Origin: Solirubrobacterales bacterium
GTDB taxonomy: Bacteria > Actinomycetota > Thermoleophilia > Solirubrobacterales > 70-9
Reading direction: 5' to 3'
Assembly (NCBI GenBank): GCA_009691195.1
Contig: SHVA01000015.1
Span: 1 to 54,803, forward strand
Length of the DNA stretch: 54,803 nucleotides
Below, piece after piece: positions 8,103 through 16,343 of the stretch. A program made the translations under genes and the position numbers. How positions within the stretch are numbered: position 1 is the first letter of the stretch; each line of letters begins with the position of its first letter. The notes beneath the pieces are model-generated. The model saw only the letters and a list, made by a program, of their open reading frames with translations, made no database searches and was not told the DNA's origin.

Positions 8103-8716
8103 TGCCGCGCCACCGCCTCGAGCCGCTTCGGAGCGACGGCCTCGACCCCGACCCGCTGGTTCAGTTCGGGCGCTGGTTTGAGCAGGCCGAGCGCGAGGTG
8201 CCCCTGCCGGAGGCGATGACGCTGGCGACGGTTGACGCCGACGGCCGCCCCGACGCCCGCATGGTCCTGCTCAAGGGCTTCGGCACCGACGGCTTCCGCT
8301 TCTTCAGCAACTACGAGAGCGCCAAGGGCCGCCAGCTCGCCGAGCGCCCGCGGGCGGCGCTGGTCATCTACTGGCGCGAGCTCGACCGGCAGGTGCGCGT
8401 CGCCGGCCCGATCGCGAGGCTCTCGGTGGAGGACTCCGACAGCTACTTCGCGAGCCGCCCTCGCGACAGCCAGGTTGCGGCAGCGGCCTCTCCACAGAGC
8501 GAGGCGATCGAGGGCCGCGACTGGCTCGAGCGGCGCGTGCGGGAGATCGAGCAGGCTAATCCGGACGCGCTGCCGCGGCCCTCGCACTGGGGCGGCTACG
8601 TGCTGGAGCCCGAGTCGATCGAGTTCTGGCAGGGCGGCCCCGGCCGCCTGCACGACCGCTTCCGCTACGCCCGCGGCGATTCCGGCGGCTGGCGCCTCGA
8701 GCGGCTGGCTCCCTAG
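8102..8716 (+). CDS. pdxH: Pyridoxamine 5'-phosphate oxidase
   Basis: A 204-residue FMN enzyme that oxidises pyridoxine or pyridoxamine 5'-phosphate to pyridoxal 5'-phosphate, in the cytosol. It carries the family patterns MTLATVDADGRPDARMVLLKGF, FFSNYESAKGRQL, the SRPRDSQVAAAASPQS block and the C-terminal EFWQGGPGRLHDRFRY-R motif that closes the active site. The length is normal. Its start overlaps the stop of the YqgE gene. Confidence 0.93.
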   Translation: MPRHRLEPLRSDGLDPDPLVQFGRWFEQAEREVPLPEAMTLATVDADGRPDARMVLLKGFGTDGFRFFSNYESAKGRQLAERPRAALVIYWRELDRQVRVAGPIARLSVEDSDSYFASRPRDSQVAAAASPQSEAIEGRDWLERRVREIEQANPDALPRPSHWGGYVLEPESIEFWQGGPGRLHDRFRYARGDSGGWRLERLAP

Positions 8717-8822
8717 CCTCGGAGCCGAGGGGGTGACAAGGGGCGGCGGGCGAGATAGCGTTGCTCCCGTACTTGGAGGGCTTGTTTCGGGGGGCTAGGG
8801 TGGGCCGCGGCGCCGGTCGACT

Positions 8823-9068
8823 GTGCCCAGGATGGCCTCAGGCTGCCGAGCCTCGACGAGACGCTCGCCGGTCTCCGGGCCCTGCCCGACCCCGTCCCGG
8901 GGCCCACCCAGCTCTGGAGCTCGACCAACGGGAATCCGCCGAGCGTCTACCGGGGATTTCGGGAGCGCGTTCATCGGCTCCACGACCAGCACCGGGACGA
9001 TCGAGTTCGGCCCCGTGGACGGTGACGAGAACGTCGCCTACCGCTGCGTCTCCTCGCCGGGCGCCTGA
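8823..9068 (+). pseudogene. Possible remnant of an Ig-like surface protein
   Basis: The 378-base gap between pdxH and zwf holds no intact gene. Two frames together read like one decayed domain: GNPPSVYRGF in one frame (about 8929-8958) and then GSAFIGSTTSTGTIEFGPV and GDENVAYRCVSSPGA in another. The pattern E-F-x-P-V-D-x-D-E-N-V-A-Y-R-C-V is reminiscent of a beta-sandwich repeat. It would need at least one frameshift and has no clear start. Confidence 0.25.
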
Positions 9069-9094
9069 GCTCCCGTAGTGGGTAGGGTGCCCTG

Positions 9095-10603
9095 ATGCCG
9101 ACCCATGAGCCGCTCGATGCGGAGGCCAAGGCCTTCCAGCCGGTTGATCCGCACGTGATCGTGCTCTTCGGCGCGGCGGGGGACCTCGCCAAGCGCAAAC
9201 TGCTGCCCGGGCTGATCAATTTGACCAAGGCGGGGCTGATGCCCGACCACCGCCTGGTCGCGACCTCGCTCGAGGAGCTCGACGGCGAGGGCTTCCGCAA
9301 GCTCGCCCACGAGGCCTGCAAGGAGTTCGGGCACACCAAGATGAACAAGGGCGACTGGGAGGACTTCGCTGCCAGGCTCAGCTACGTCAACCATTCAGAG
9401 GGGGCAGCGGGCCTGCGCGACGCGGTCCTGCGAGCCGAGAAGGAGCTGGGCGGCTCCCCGCGTCGGCTGCACTACCTCAGCGTCCCGCCCGCCGCGGCGA
9501 GCAGCGTCGTCCAGCAACTCGCTGAAGCTGAGCTAGTCGAGCGCTCGCGGGTCATCATGGAGAAGCCCTTCGGCCACGACCTCGCCAGCGCCGTTGCGCT
9601 CAACGAGACGGTCCACGAGGTCTTCGATGAGAGCCAGGTCTTCCGGATCGACCACTTCCTCGGCAAGGAGGCCGCCCAGAACATCCTGGCGCTGCGGTTC
9701 GCGAATGGGTTGTTCGAGCCGATCTGGAACCTCAACCACATCGACCACGTCCAGATCGACGTCCCTGAGACGCTGCCGGTCGGCTCGCGCGGAAGCTTCT
9801 ACGACGCGACCGGGGCCTACCGCGACATGGTCGTCACCCACCTGCTCCAGATCCTCGCCTTCGTCGCGATGGAGCCCCCGACCGCGCTGGAGCCGGCGGC
9901 GATCACGGTAGAGAAGAACAAGGTCTTCCGCTCGCTGCGACGGATCGATTCCGCCGAAGTCGTCCGGGGCCAGTACGAGGGCTACCTCTCCGAGGCCGGG
10001 GTCGCCCCCGACTCGAAGACGGACACCTTCGTCGCCCTTCGCTGCGAGATCGACAACTGGCGCTGGTCTGGGGTCCCGTTCTACCTGCGGACCGGAAAGC
10101 GGATGGCCGAGAGCTGGCGGATCATCTCGATCGCCTTCCGCGAGCCGCCGCAGAGCATGTTCCCCTCCGGATCGGGCGTCGGCGACTACGGCCCCGACCA
10201 CCTCACCTTCGACCTCGACGAGTCCTCGCGGCTTTCGCTCTCCTTCTACGGCAAGCGGCCGGGCCCGGGGATGCGGCTGGACAAGCAGAGCCTCCAGTTC
10301 TCGCTGCACGAGGTCGACGACTACAGCGGCGACACGCTGGAGGCCTACGAGCGGCTGATCCACGACGCGATGATCGGGGACCGCACCCTGTTCACCACAG
10401 CGGAGGGCATCGAGCGCCTCTGGGAGGTCTCCGAGGACGTGCTTGAGAGCCCCTCGCCGACGCTCCCCTACGAGCCCGGCAGCTGGGGACCTGAGCCCCA
10501 GATCGACGAGCTGATCGCGCCGCACACGTGGCGGCTGCCGTTCGCGAGGGGCTGGCGCGAGGCCAAGAAGGTCGATGCGGCCCCGCCCGAGGACAGCAGT
10601 TGA
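9095..10603 (+). CDS. zwf: Glucose-6-phosphate 1-dehydrogenase
   Basis: A 502-residue enzyme that oxidises glucose 6-phosphate to 6-phosphogluconolactone with reduction of NADP, the entry step of the oxidative pentose phosphate pathway. The N-terminal Rossmann motif GAAGDLAKRKL is near residues 26-36, and the substrate-binding signature RIDHFLGKE is at about 184-192 with the catalytic His. The late motif FYLRTGKRM is also present. It is not next to other pentose phosphate genes here. It is convergent with the FKBP gene, with only 15 bases between stops. Confidence 0.95.
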   Translation: MPTHEPLDAEAKAFQPVDPHVIVLFGAAGDLAKRKLLPGLINLTKAGLMPDHRLVATSLEELDGEGFRKLAHEACKEFGHTKMNKGDWEDFAARLSYVNHSEGAAGLRDAVLRAEKELGGSPRRLHYLSVPPAAASSVVQQLAEAELVERSRVIMEKPFGHDLASAVALNETVHEVFDESQVFRIDHFLGKEAAQNILALRFANGLFEPIWNLNHIDHVQIDVPETLPVGSRGSFYDATGAYRDMVVTHLLQILAFVAMEPPTALEPAAITVEKNKVFRSLRRIDSAEVVRGQYEGYLSEAGVAPDSKTDTFVALRCEIDNWRWSGVPFYLRTGKRMAESWRIISIAFREPPQSMFPSGSGVGDYGPDHLTFDLDESSRLSLSFYGKRPGPGMRLDKQSLQFSLHEVDDYSGDTLEAYERLIHDAMIGDRTLFTTAEGIERLWEVSEDVLESPSPTLPYEPGSWGPEPQIDELIAPHTWRLPFARGWREAKKVDAAPPEDSS

Positions 10604-10618
10604 GCGCGGTGCCCTGAC

Positions 10619-11089
10619 CTAGTTGATCGACAGCAGGTCGATCACGAACACGAGCGTGGAGTTCGGCGGGATCGTCGGCGGCTGGCCCTGGGCTCCGTAG
10701 CCGAGGTCGGGCGGGATGATCAGCTCGCGCCGGCCGCCGACCTTCATCCCGACCAGGCCCTGGTCCCAGCCCGGGATCACCGAGCCGCCGCCGAGCTGGA
10801 AGTCGAAAGGCTGGCCCCCGTCCCACGAGGCGTCGAACTCCTTGCCGCCGTCGTAGAGGACCCCGACGTACTGGACGCTCACCTGGTCGCCCGCCTGGGC
10901 CTCGGGCCCGTCACCGGGCTCGAGGTCGTTGACGACGAGCTTGGTCGGAGGCGGGCCGTCGGGCACCGCGACCTCTGGCTTGGTGAGGGCCTCTGACGAG
11001 GAGCCGCCGCCACGCCCGATCAGGACGGCGGCCACGGCCACTGCGAGGACGCCCGCGAAGACGGCGATGATGATCAGACGACGATCCAT
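10619..11089 (-). CDS. FKBP-type peptidyl-prolyl isomerase, membrane anchored
   Basis: A 156-residue protein. A single hydrophobic segment (about 5-26) works as a signal anchor, followed by a Gly/Ser-rich linker and then a complete FKBP domain (about 60-156) with QVSVQYVGVLYDGG, the FQLGGGSVIPGWDQGL core and the C-terminal VFVIDLLSI strand. It probably assists folding of exported proteins outside the membrane. The active-site aromatic residues look conserved. Confidence 0.88.
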   Translation of the reverse strand: MDRRLIIIAVFAGVLAVAVAAVLIGRGGGSSSEALTKPEVAVPDGPPPTKLVVNDLEPGDGPEAQAGDQVSVQYVGVLYDGGKEFDASWDGGQPFDFQLGGGSVIPGWDQGLVGMKVGGRRELIIPPDLGYGAQGQPPTIPPNSTLVFVIDLLSIN

Positions 11090-11219
11090 GGACGCGACAT
11101 CCTAGACTCAGCGGCTGCTCCGGGCGAGGTAGATGTTGATCTTGCGGCTTTCAAGCTTCTCCTTGACCGGCTGATGGGAAGGAGCCCATCCACTAGAAAG
11201 TGAGAAAGTGAGAAACCGA

Positions 11220-11690
11220 ATGAATGCTCGTGTCAAGGCAGTAGCGACCATCGCCGGATGCGTCGCCCTGTGCTTCTCGATCGCCGCCGTCGGGGCGGCC
11301 GGGGCGCCGGGCAAGAAGAAGGACCGGCACATCGGAACGAAGGTCGAGGCAACCGCCTCGGCGGTCAAGAAGGGCCGGCGCGCCCTCACGGTCAGCGGCC
11401 AGGTCACGTCCAAGCTGCCGCGCTGCGAGCGCCAGCGCTCGGTGCTGCTCTACGAGGTCGGCCCCAACGGCGACTTCGTCGGGGGAGCGATCGGCCACGG
11501 CGTCAGCCGCGGCGGATCCAAGCGCGGCCAGGTCACGATCGCGGGCCTCGCTCCCAAGAAGATCAAGCCGAGCCGGCGCTTCAGGATCGAGGCCGTCGGC
11601 CGCCGGGTCAAGGTCAAGGTCAAGGGGAAGAAGCAGGAGATCATCTGCAAGCGCGGCGTCTCCGTGGAGTTCCCCGGCAACATCCTCTAG
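11220..11690 (+). CDS. Small secreted basic protein
   Basis: A 156-residue protein of unknown family. The N-terminus is a clear signal peptide (about 4-30, ending near AGA). The mature part is rich in Lys, Arg and Gly and shows a beta-strand-like pattern (ALTVSGQVTSKLPRCERQRSVLLYEV) like small beta-sandwich proteins of soil actinobacteria. Two Cys residues could form a disulfide. The ATG at 11220 is chosen because it directly begins the signal peptide; a GTG at 11208 is an alternative. A terminator-like hairpin follows. Confidence 0.65.
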   Translation: MNARVKAVATIAGCVALCFSIAAVGAAGAPGKKKDRHIGTKVEATASAVKKGRRALTVSGQVTSKLPRCERQRSVLLYEVGPNGDFVGGAIGHGVSRGGSKRGQVTIAGLAPKKIKPSRRFRIEAVGRRVKVKVKGKKQEIICKRGVSVEFPGNIL

Positions 11691-11699
11691 TCCGCGAGC

Positions 11700-11730
11700 G
11701 AGGGGCGTCTCCGCCGCCGAGGCGCCCCTC
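11700..11730 (+). terminator. Terminator-like hairpin
   Basis: An 8-bp stem (GAGGGGCG / CGCCCCTC) with partial extension lies 10 bases after the stop of the secreted protein gene. There is no long T run, so efficiency is uncertain. Confidence 0.5.
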
Positions 11731-11767
11731 CGCTCTATTCGGCCGCGCGAGCCTGGCCCGGACGTCG

Positions 11768-12401
11768 CTAGAAGACCTCCTCGTCAGCAGGGTCGTGATC
11801 GAAGCTGTCAGCCTCGCAGACGATCAGATGCCGGAAGGGCTTCTTGCCGTACTTCAGCTTGTACTTGCTGTGCAGCACAAAGCCGCCGCGGAGCTCGATC
11901 AGCCAATTGGGTCCAGTCGCTTGGTAAGGGTCCACCTTGGTCCAACCCTGCCACCACCGCTGGTAGGAATAAGTGCCCGCGTCGGGGGAAGCCGTAGCCG
12001 CGGGAACATGTGGGCACAGTGCTCGAGCCGGGGGCTGTGAAGCGGAAGCGGCCCGACCTTTCTCGCCGGCAGGTAGTTGGTGCGCGCGTATTCAAACTCG
12101 AGGCCGTACGCGTCGTCCGCTTCGAAGTAGAGCTGAGCGGCGTCGCCGATGATTGCGCTCAAGCAATGGTCGTTCTTGGAGCCAGCCTCCCAGCCGAGGT
12201 CAGGGTGCCGCCCGAGTAGGCGTGCTCGTAGTAGGTGGTTACCGTCGCCGTGGTCTTCACCTTCTTGGCTGTCGCTGTGTCGGCACGCCCGCACACGAAC
12301 ACGAGCACGGTGAGTATCCCGATTACCGCCCACCTCCCACTGATCCGAGCTGCCTCCCGTTCACGGCCCCAGAGGTGCCTCCGTTTGGGTCTATTTTTCA
12401 T
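11768..12401 (-). pseudogene. Frameshifted secreted protein
   Basis: Three reading frames on the minus strand form one protein. From the ATG at 12401 there is a signal peptide or anchor (WAVIGILTVLVFVCGRA) and the start of a mature domain (TTATVTTYYEHAYSGG). Near 12190 the frame must shift to read HCLSAIIGDAAQLYFEADDA and YGLEFEYARTNYLPA. Near 12000 it must shift again to read GTYSYQRWWQGWTKVDPY and the C-terminus FRHLIVCEADSFDHDPADEE, ending at a TAG at 11768. Each segment has protein-like composition and the other frames do not. I do not know the family. Two sequencing errors would also explain it. Confidence 0.55.
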
Positions 12402-12576
12402 GACGGCCGGCGACCGCTAGATCGTCCATCCAGTTCACGATCGATGCCGGTCAGCCTGCAGTGCTCCCGCGTCCTTCGCGTTCCAGGCATCGAAGGAGCG
12501 GCGCACGATCCCAATGTTCGTGGAGGGCACCGGCGAAGTATCCGCCAGCGCCCACGCGCGTCCAGCTATTCCCCTC

Positions 12577-12596
12577 GAAACCGCCTAGGCGGTTTC
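12577..12596. terminator. Perfect palindrome at the end of the membrane gene
   Basis: A 20-base perfect palindrome (GAAACCGCCT and its complement) contains the TAG stop of the minus-strand membrane gene. It could act as a terminator hairpin, but no T run follows on either strand. Confidence 0.35.
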
Positions 12597-13191
12597 TGCC
12601 CGCATCGCCAGCATCACGCTGACGACGAGCGTCCAGAGCCCAAGCAGCAGAAACGAGAAGAACCCAGCCGGCGTTAGCGCGGCCACTCCCGCCACGATCG
12701 CAACCCAGCCGAGCCACTTGGGAAGCATTCCGGTCTTGACGATGCCGATGCCGCTGGCGAGGTCGAACACGGCGACACCCAAAGCGAGGGGGAAGAACAT
12801 GTTGTTGTTGAGGATGTTGATTGTCTGGAGCGCAACCGGATCGACGTCCTCGGGCGCCACTCCGCCGGCGAAGTTGATCCCGGCGAAGATCGTGAGCCCG
12901 ACCGCAAAGAGGATGCCGCCGGCGAAGCCGAACGCGGAAAGACCCCCGGTCTCCCCTTCTTCACGGCGCAGGATTCCGAACAGCTTCGTCGAGAAGATGA
13001 GGAAGAAGAAGGCCGCGAGGAACAGCAGCAGCCCGGTGAACTGGAGCGCGCTGTCGTTGTCGATGTAGTACGAGGCGATGGTGTTCAGCGAAGCGTCGTC
13101 GGCGGGCGTTTCGCCGCTGACGACGACCGCACCGATGATCGACAGCACCGCCACGACACCGCTCAAAAGGAACCAGCTTCTTGACCGACAC
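12585..13191 (-). CDS. Polytopic membrane protein (DUF4386-like), 5' frameshift suspected
   Basis: About 200 residues with six hydrophobic segments (SGVVAVLSIIGAVVVSG, TGLLLFLAAFFFLIF, GGILFAVGLTIFAG, a Phe/Leu-rich segment before FDLASG, WLGWVAIVAGVAALTPAG, FFSFLLLGLWTLVVSVML). It resembles DUF4386-type membrane proteins; function unknown. The best start is a GTG at 13191, five bases after an AGGAGG-like site, reading MSVKKLVPF. That frame joins the long frame only if one base is gained or lost near an AAAA run at about 13166. The uninterrupted long frame extends to 13328, but its upstream part is not protein-like and runs over the neighbouring promoter. Confidence 0.6.
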
Positions 13192-13284
13192 TCGCCCTCC
13201 TCATTTCCCGTTGCCCGGACGCGGCGATTTTGTATGACGGCAATCCATCCCGATCCCATGCGGTATCCGGCGTGGAGGGAGCTC

Positions 13285-13321
13285 GCTGGTTGGCATATAA
13301 ACTTTGATATATCCTTCAGAC
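13285..13321 (+). promoter_or_regulatory. AT-rich promoter/operator of the XRE gene
   Basis: A distinctly AT-rich island in GC-rich DNA (GCATATAAAC-TTGATATATC) ends just before the ATG at 13322. The ATAT boxes around AAACTTTG form an imperfect inverted repeat. It probably holds the -10 region and an operator for autoregulation by the XRE protein (inference from known toxin-antitoxin operons). Confidence 0.4.
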
Positions 13322-13720
13322 ATGGCACTTATCGCGACGGCAATCAGAACCCGTCGGCAACGACGACCGCGGTCGGTGAGCATCGGACGTTTGGTTCGCA
13401 CGGCCAGGGAACGGAACGGGTTGACTCAGCAGCGATTGGCGGAGCTGGCCGGGACAAGTCAGGCCGCGATCAGTCAGATCGAGCGCGACGAGGTTTCTCC
13501 GACCGTTGAGACTGTGAGCCGGATCTTTGAAGCCATGGGCGAGGCGATCCAGCTCTCGTCGATCTCGTTGGAGCGGCGCCCGCCGCGGGGCGGGAATCAG
13601 ACGATTCGCCAGCTCCGCTCGGACTATCGGGATCTCTCTGCGAAGGAACGCCTCTCGCAAGCAGCGGAGCTGAGTCGGGTTGCCACCGAGTTGGCCAGTC
13701 ACGCCGACGGAGAGAATTGA
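13322..13720 (+). CDS. XRE-family HTH regulator, antitoxin-like
   Basis: A 132-residue protein with a Cro/C1 helix-turn-helix at about residues 20-75 (RTARERNGLTQQRLAELAG, then TSQAAISQIERDEVSPTVE). The C-terminal third is charged and helical (LSAKERLSQAAELSRVATEL), as in many antitoxins. The gene overlaps the next one by one base (TGATG), so they are a coupled pair. It would bind the AT-rich operator just upstream and neutralise or co-regulate the nucleotidyltransferase. Confidence 0.75.
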   Translation: MALIATAIRTRRQRRPRSVSIGRLVRTARERNGLTQQRLAELAGTSQAAISQIERDEVSPTVETVSRIFEAMGEAIQLSSISLERRPPRGGNQTIRQLRSDYRDLSAKERLSQAAELSRVATELASHADGEN

Positions 13721-14223
13721 TGGCCCGTGTCCTTCCGCTCCAGACCGAGCCGATCCTCGCGGCCTTGGAGGCCCACGATGTGGAGTTCATCGTCATCGGC
13801 GGTTACGCCGTCAACGTGCACGGCGTGGTCCGCTCGACGAAGGACCTTGATATCTGCCCGGAGCCCACCGAAGAGAACCTCACGAAGCTCGCTGCCGCAC
13901 TGACGGAGCTCGAGGTGTTCCTTTTCGTGGATGCCAAGGACACGGACCCGGAGGCCCTCCCGTTTGAGATCGATGCCAAGTGGCTTCGGGCCGGGACCAA
14001 CTTCACGTTCGGCAGCAAGTTCGGCCGCATCGACGTGATGCAACAACTCGATGGCGTCACCGGCTACGGCGAGCTTCAGCGCAACACCGTTCTACGTCAC
14101 TTCGAGGGCCACAGGGTTCGCTTCTCTGGGTACGAAGATCTGATCGCAATGAAGAAGGCGACCGGCCGGGCTCAGGACAAGATCGACCTCGAGGATCTGA
14201 AAGCGGCGCGCGGCGAGCTGTAG
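13720..14223 (+). CDS. Nucleotidyltransferase, toxin-like
   Basis: A 167-residue minimal nucleotidyltransferase-fold protein. The motif Gly27-Gly28 followed by Asp42-x-Asp44 (RSTKDLDI) is the polymerase-beta-type active site, and a later Asp in FGRIDVMQQ is the probable third carboxylate. The C-terminal part (GYEDLIAMKKATGRAQDKIDLEDL) matches AbiEii/DUF6036-type proteins. Relatives act as toxins that modify tRNA or other targets, or are of unknown role. Coupling to an XRE gene fits a two-gene toxin-antitoxin or phage-defence module. Confidence 0.75.
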   Translation: MARVLPLQTEPILAALEAHDVEFIVIGGYAVNVHGVVRSTKDLDICPEPTEENLTKLAAALTELEVFLFVDAKDTDPEALPFEIDAKWLRAGTNFTFGSKFGRIDVMQQLDGVTGYGELQRNTVLRHFEGHRVRFSGYEDLIAMKKATGRAQDKIDLEDLKAARGEL

Positions 14224-14241
14224 ACCCTCACCGTGGTCTCA

Positions 14242-14313
14242 TGGGCGCGGCTGGTTTCGAACCAGCGACCTCTCGCGTGTGAAGCGAGCGCTCTCCCACT
14301 GAGCTACGCGCCC
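14242..14313 (-). tRNA. tRNA-Val(CAC)
   Basis: A complete cloverleaf on the minus strand: acceptor GGGCGCG/CGCGCCC, D arm GCTC/GAGC, anticodon stem CTCGC/GCGAG with loop TTCACAC (anticodon CAC), and T arm GCTGG/CCAGC. Discriminator A; CCA is not encoded. Confidence 0.93.
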
Positions 14314-14338
14314 TACGAGAGGCGAATCATAAGAGCCT

Positions 14339-16249
14339 TCAGCGCCCGCCCCTCTCTGCCAGGATCGCCATGTCGGCGGCGTACTGCTCGTCGGATCGGA
14401 TCACGCGCATCACGGCGTTGATCAGGGCGAGGTGGGTGAACGCCTGGGGGAAGTTGCCGAGGTGGCGGCCGCTGTGAGGGTCCAGCTCCTCTGCGAACAG
14501 TCCCAGCGGGCTCGCGTGGCCGAGCAGCCGCTCGCAGAGCTCGTGCGCACGGGTGGGCTCGCTGATCTCGACCAGCGCCGAAACGAGCCAGAACGAGCAG
14601 ATCAGGAAGCTGCCCTCCTCGCCGCTGAGGCCGTCGTCGGTCTCATCGACACGGTAGCGCAGCACCAGGCCGTTGTCGGTCAGCTCGTCGGCGATCGCGA
14701 GCACCGTGTTGCGCACCCGCTCGTCGTCGGGTGGCAGGAAGCCCATCAGTGGCATGAGCAGAAGCGAGGCGTCCAGGGCCGTCGTCTCGTAGTGCTGGAC
14801 GAAGACGCCGCGGTCATCGACGCCGTTGGCGCAGATGTCGGCGTGGATCTCGTCGGCCGCCGCCCTCCAGCGGTCATGGGTCTCCGCGTCGTCCCTCAGC
14901 GCCGCGAGGCGCGCGCCGCGGTCGCAGGCGACCCAGCAGAAGAACTTCGACGACGTGAAGTGCTTGGGATCGCCCCGCACCTCCCAGATGCCGCTGTCGG
15001 GCTCACGCCAGTGCTCGATCGCCTGCTCGACCAGCTTCGAGAGCACCGACCAGACGGCGCCCTCGTCGAGCTGGTCGCGTGAGGTGGTGTGAAGTGAGAT
15101 GGCGTCCAGCACCGCGCCCCAGACGTCGTGCTGTTTTTGGTCGTAGGCGCCGTTGCCGATCCGCACCGGGCGCGCCCCCTCGTAGCCGGCGAGATGCTCG
15201 AGCTCGCTCTCCTCGAGCTTGGTCTCACCGCCGACGCCGTACATGATCTGCAGGCGCTCCTCGCCGCTGCCGGCGTCCGTCACGAAGCCGAAGAAGTCGG
15301 CGGCCTCCCATTCGAAGCCGAGGGTGTTGAAGGCCCAGAGCGCCAGCGTCGAATCGCGCATCCATGAGTAGCGGTAGTCCCAGTTGCGCTCGCCGCCCGG
15401 CGTCTCGGGAAGCGAGGTCGTCGCCGCGGCCGCGAGGGCTCCGGTGCGCTGGTGGGAGAGTCCCTTGAGGGTCAGCGCCGATCGCTGCAGGTGGGTGCGC
15501 CACGGGTGGTCGGGGAAGTTGCCCTGATCGAGCCAGCGCTGCCAGTGGTGGGCGGTCCAGACCATGCGACCGTAGGCGTCCTCGTAGTCGCGGGGCGGCT
15601 CGTGCCCGCTCCACGACAGGGCGCAGAAGGCGAAGTCGCCCTCCTCCATCAGGTGGCGCGCTGCTGTCCGTGACCCCTCGATTCCGAGCTGGAGGTCGGT
15701 GGTCAGCCGCAGCTGCGTGTCAACCCCCTCGGCAGTTCCCAGCGCCTCGTGGTAGCCGTCCCCGGTGTACTCCCACTGGGCCGTCGCTCGGCCGTAGTCG
15801 AAGACCGGATGGCAGTCCAAGACCACCTGCACCTCGCCGTTGACGCAGCGGACCGTGCGCAGCAGGATGTGCTCGGCCTCGTAGTCGGTCGGGGTGCGGC
15901 GGTGCTCCTCCAGCCGCTCCCGCTCGTGATGCCAGGGGCCGATCAGGAGGGCGTCTCGGACGATGATCCAGCCGCCCCCGTCCACGTACCAACTGGTCTC
16001 GAGCACGTTGGTCCCGGGCAAATATCGCCGCGCGGCCGGGACCTTCGCCTCGGCGGGGCCCAGCCGGAAGCCGCCGGCGTCGCGGTCGAGGATGGAGCCG
16101 AACACGCTCGGCGAGTCGATGCGGGGGAGGCAGAGCCATTCGACGTTGCCGCTGGGCGCGACCAGCGCGGTCGTGTTGCAGTCCGAAAGGAAGGCGTACT
16201 CGGCGATCGGCGGGAAGGGGCTGAGGCCAGGCGGGAGCTCGTGTCCCAA
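14339..16249 (-). CDS. Glycoside hydrolase family 15 protein (glucoamylase/trehalase-like)
   Basis: A 636-residue protein with the two-part structure of prokaryotic GH15. The N-terminal beta domain begins with IAEYAFLSDCNTTALVAPSG and WLCLPRIDSPSVFGS. The (alpha/alpha)6 barrel carries NWDYRYSWMRDSTLALWAF, NGAYDQKQHDVWG and the general-acid region DSGIWEVRG, and the C-terminal motif LGNFPQAFTHLALINA is present. Actinobacterial relatives act as trehalases or glucan alpha-1,4-glucosidases. There is no signal peptide, so it is probably cytosolic. The gene ends 25 bases upstream of the tRNA-Val on the same strand. Confidence 0.88.
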   Translation of the reverse strand: MGHELPPGLSPFPPIAEYAFLSDCNTTALVAPSGNVEWLCLPRIDSPSVFGSILDRDAGGFRLGPAEAKVPAARRYLPGTNVLETSWYVDGGGWIIVRDALLIGPWHHERERLEEHRRTPTDYEAEHILLRTVRCVNGEVQVVLDCHPVFDYGRATAQWEYTGDGYHEALGTAEGVDTQLRLTTDLQLGIEGSRTAARHLMEEGDFAFCALSWSGHEPPRDYEDAYGRMVWTAHHWQRWLDQGNFPDHPWRTHLQRSALTLKGLSHQRTGALAAAATTSLPETPGGERNWDYRYSWMRDSTLALWAFNTLGFEWEAADFFGFVTDAGSGEERLQIMYGVGGETKLEESELEHLAGYEGARPVRIGNGAYDQKQHDVWGAVLDAISLHTTSRDQLDEGAVWSVLSKLVEQAIEHWREPDSGIWEVRGDPKHFTSSKFFCWVACDRGARLAALRDDAETHDRWRAAADEIHADICANGVDDRGVFVQHYETTALDASLLLMPLMGFLPPDDERVRNTVLAIADELTDNGLVLRYRVDETDDGLSGEEGSFLICSFWLVSALVEISEPTRAHELCERLLGHASPLGLFAEELDPHSGRHLGNFPQAFTHLALINAVMRVIRSDEQYAADMAILAERGGR

Positions 16250-16343
16250 CAGGTGCCTGGCGCGGTCCGGGAGGCTCTCGCCGATGCCGTCTCGAAGCTG
16301 ATCGGTGCTGATGCCGCCAGCCTACGCCTGCGCGACCCGCGTG

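Noticed and set aside
13980-14421. Open frames ending in or starting from GAAGFEPATSRV-type peptides
   Set aside because: They are translations across the tRNA-Val gene and out of frame with the nucleotidyltransferase.
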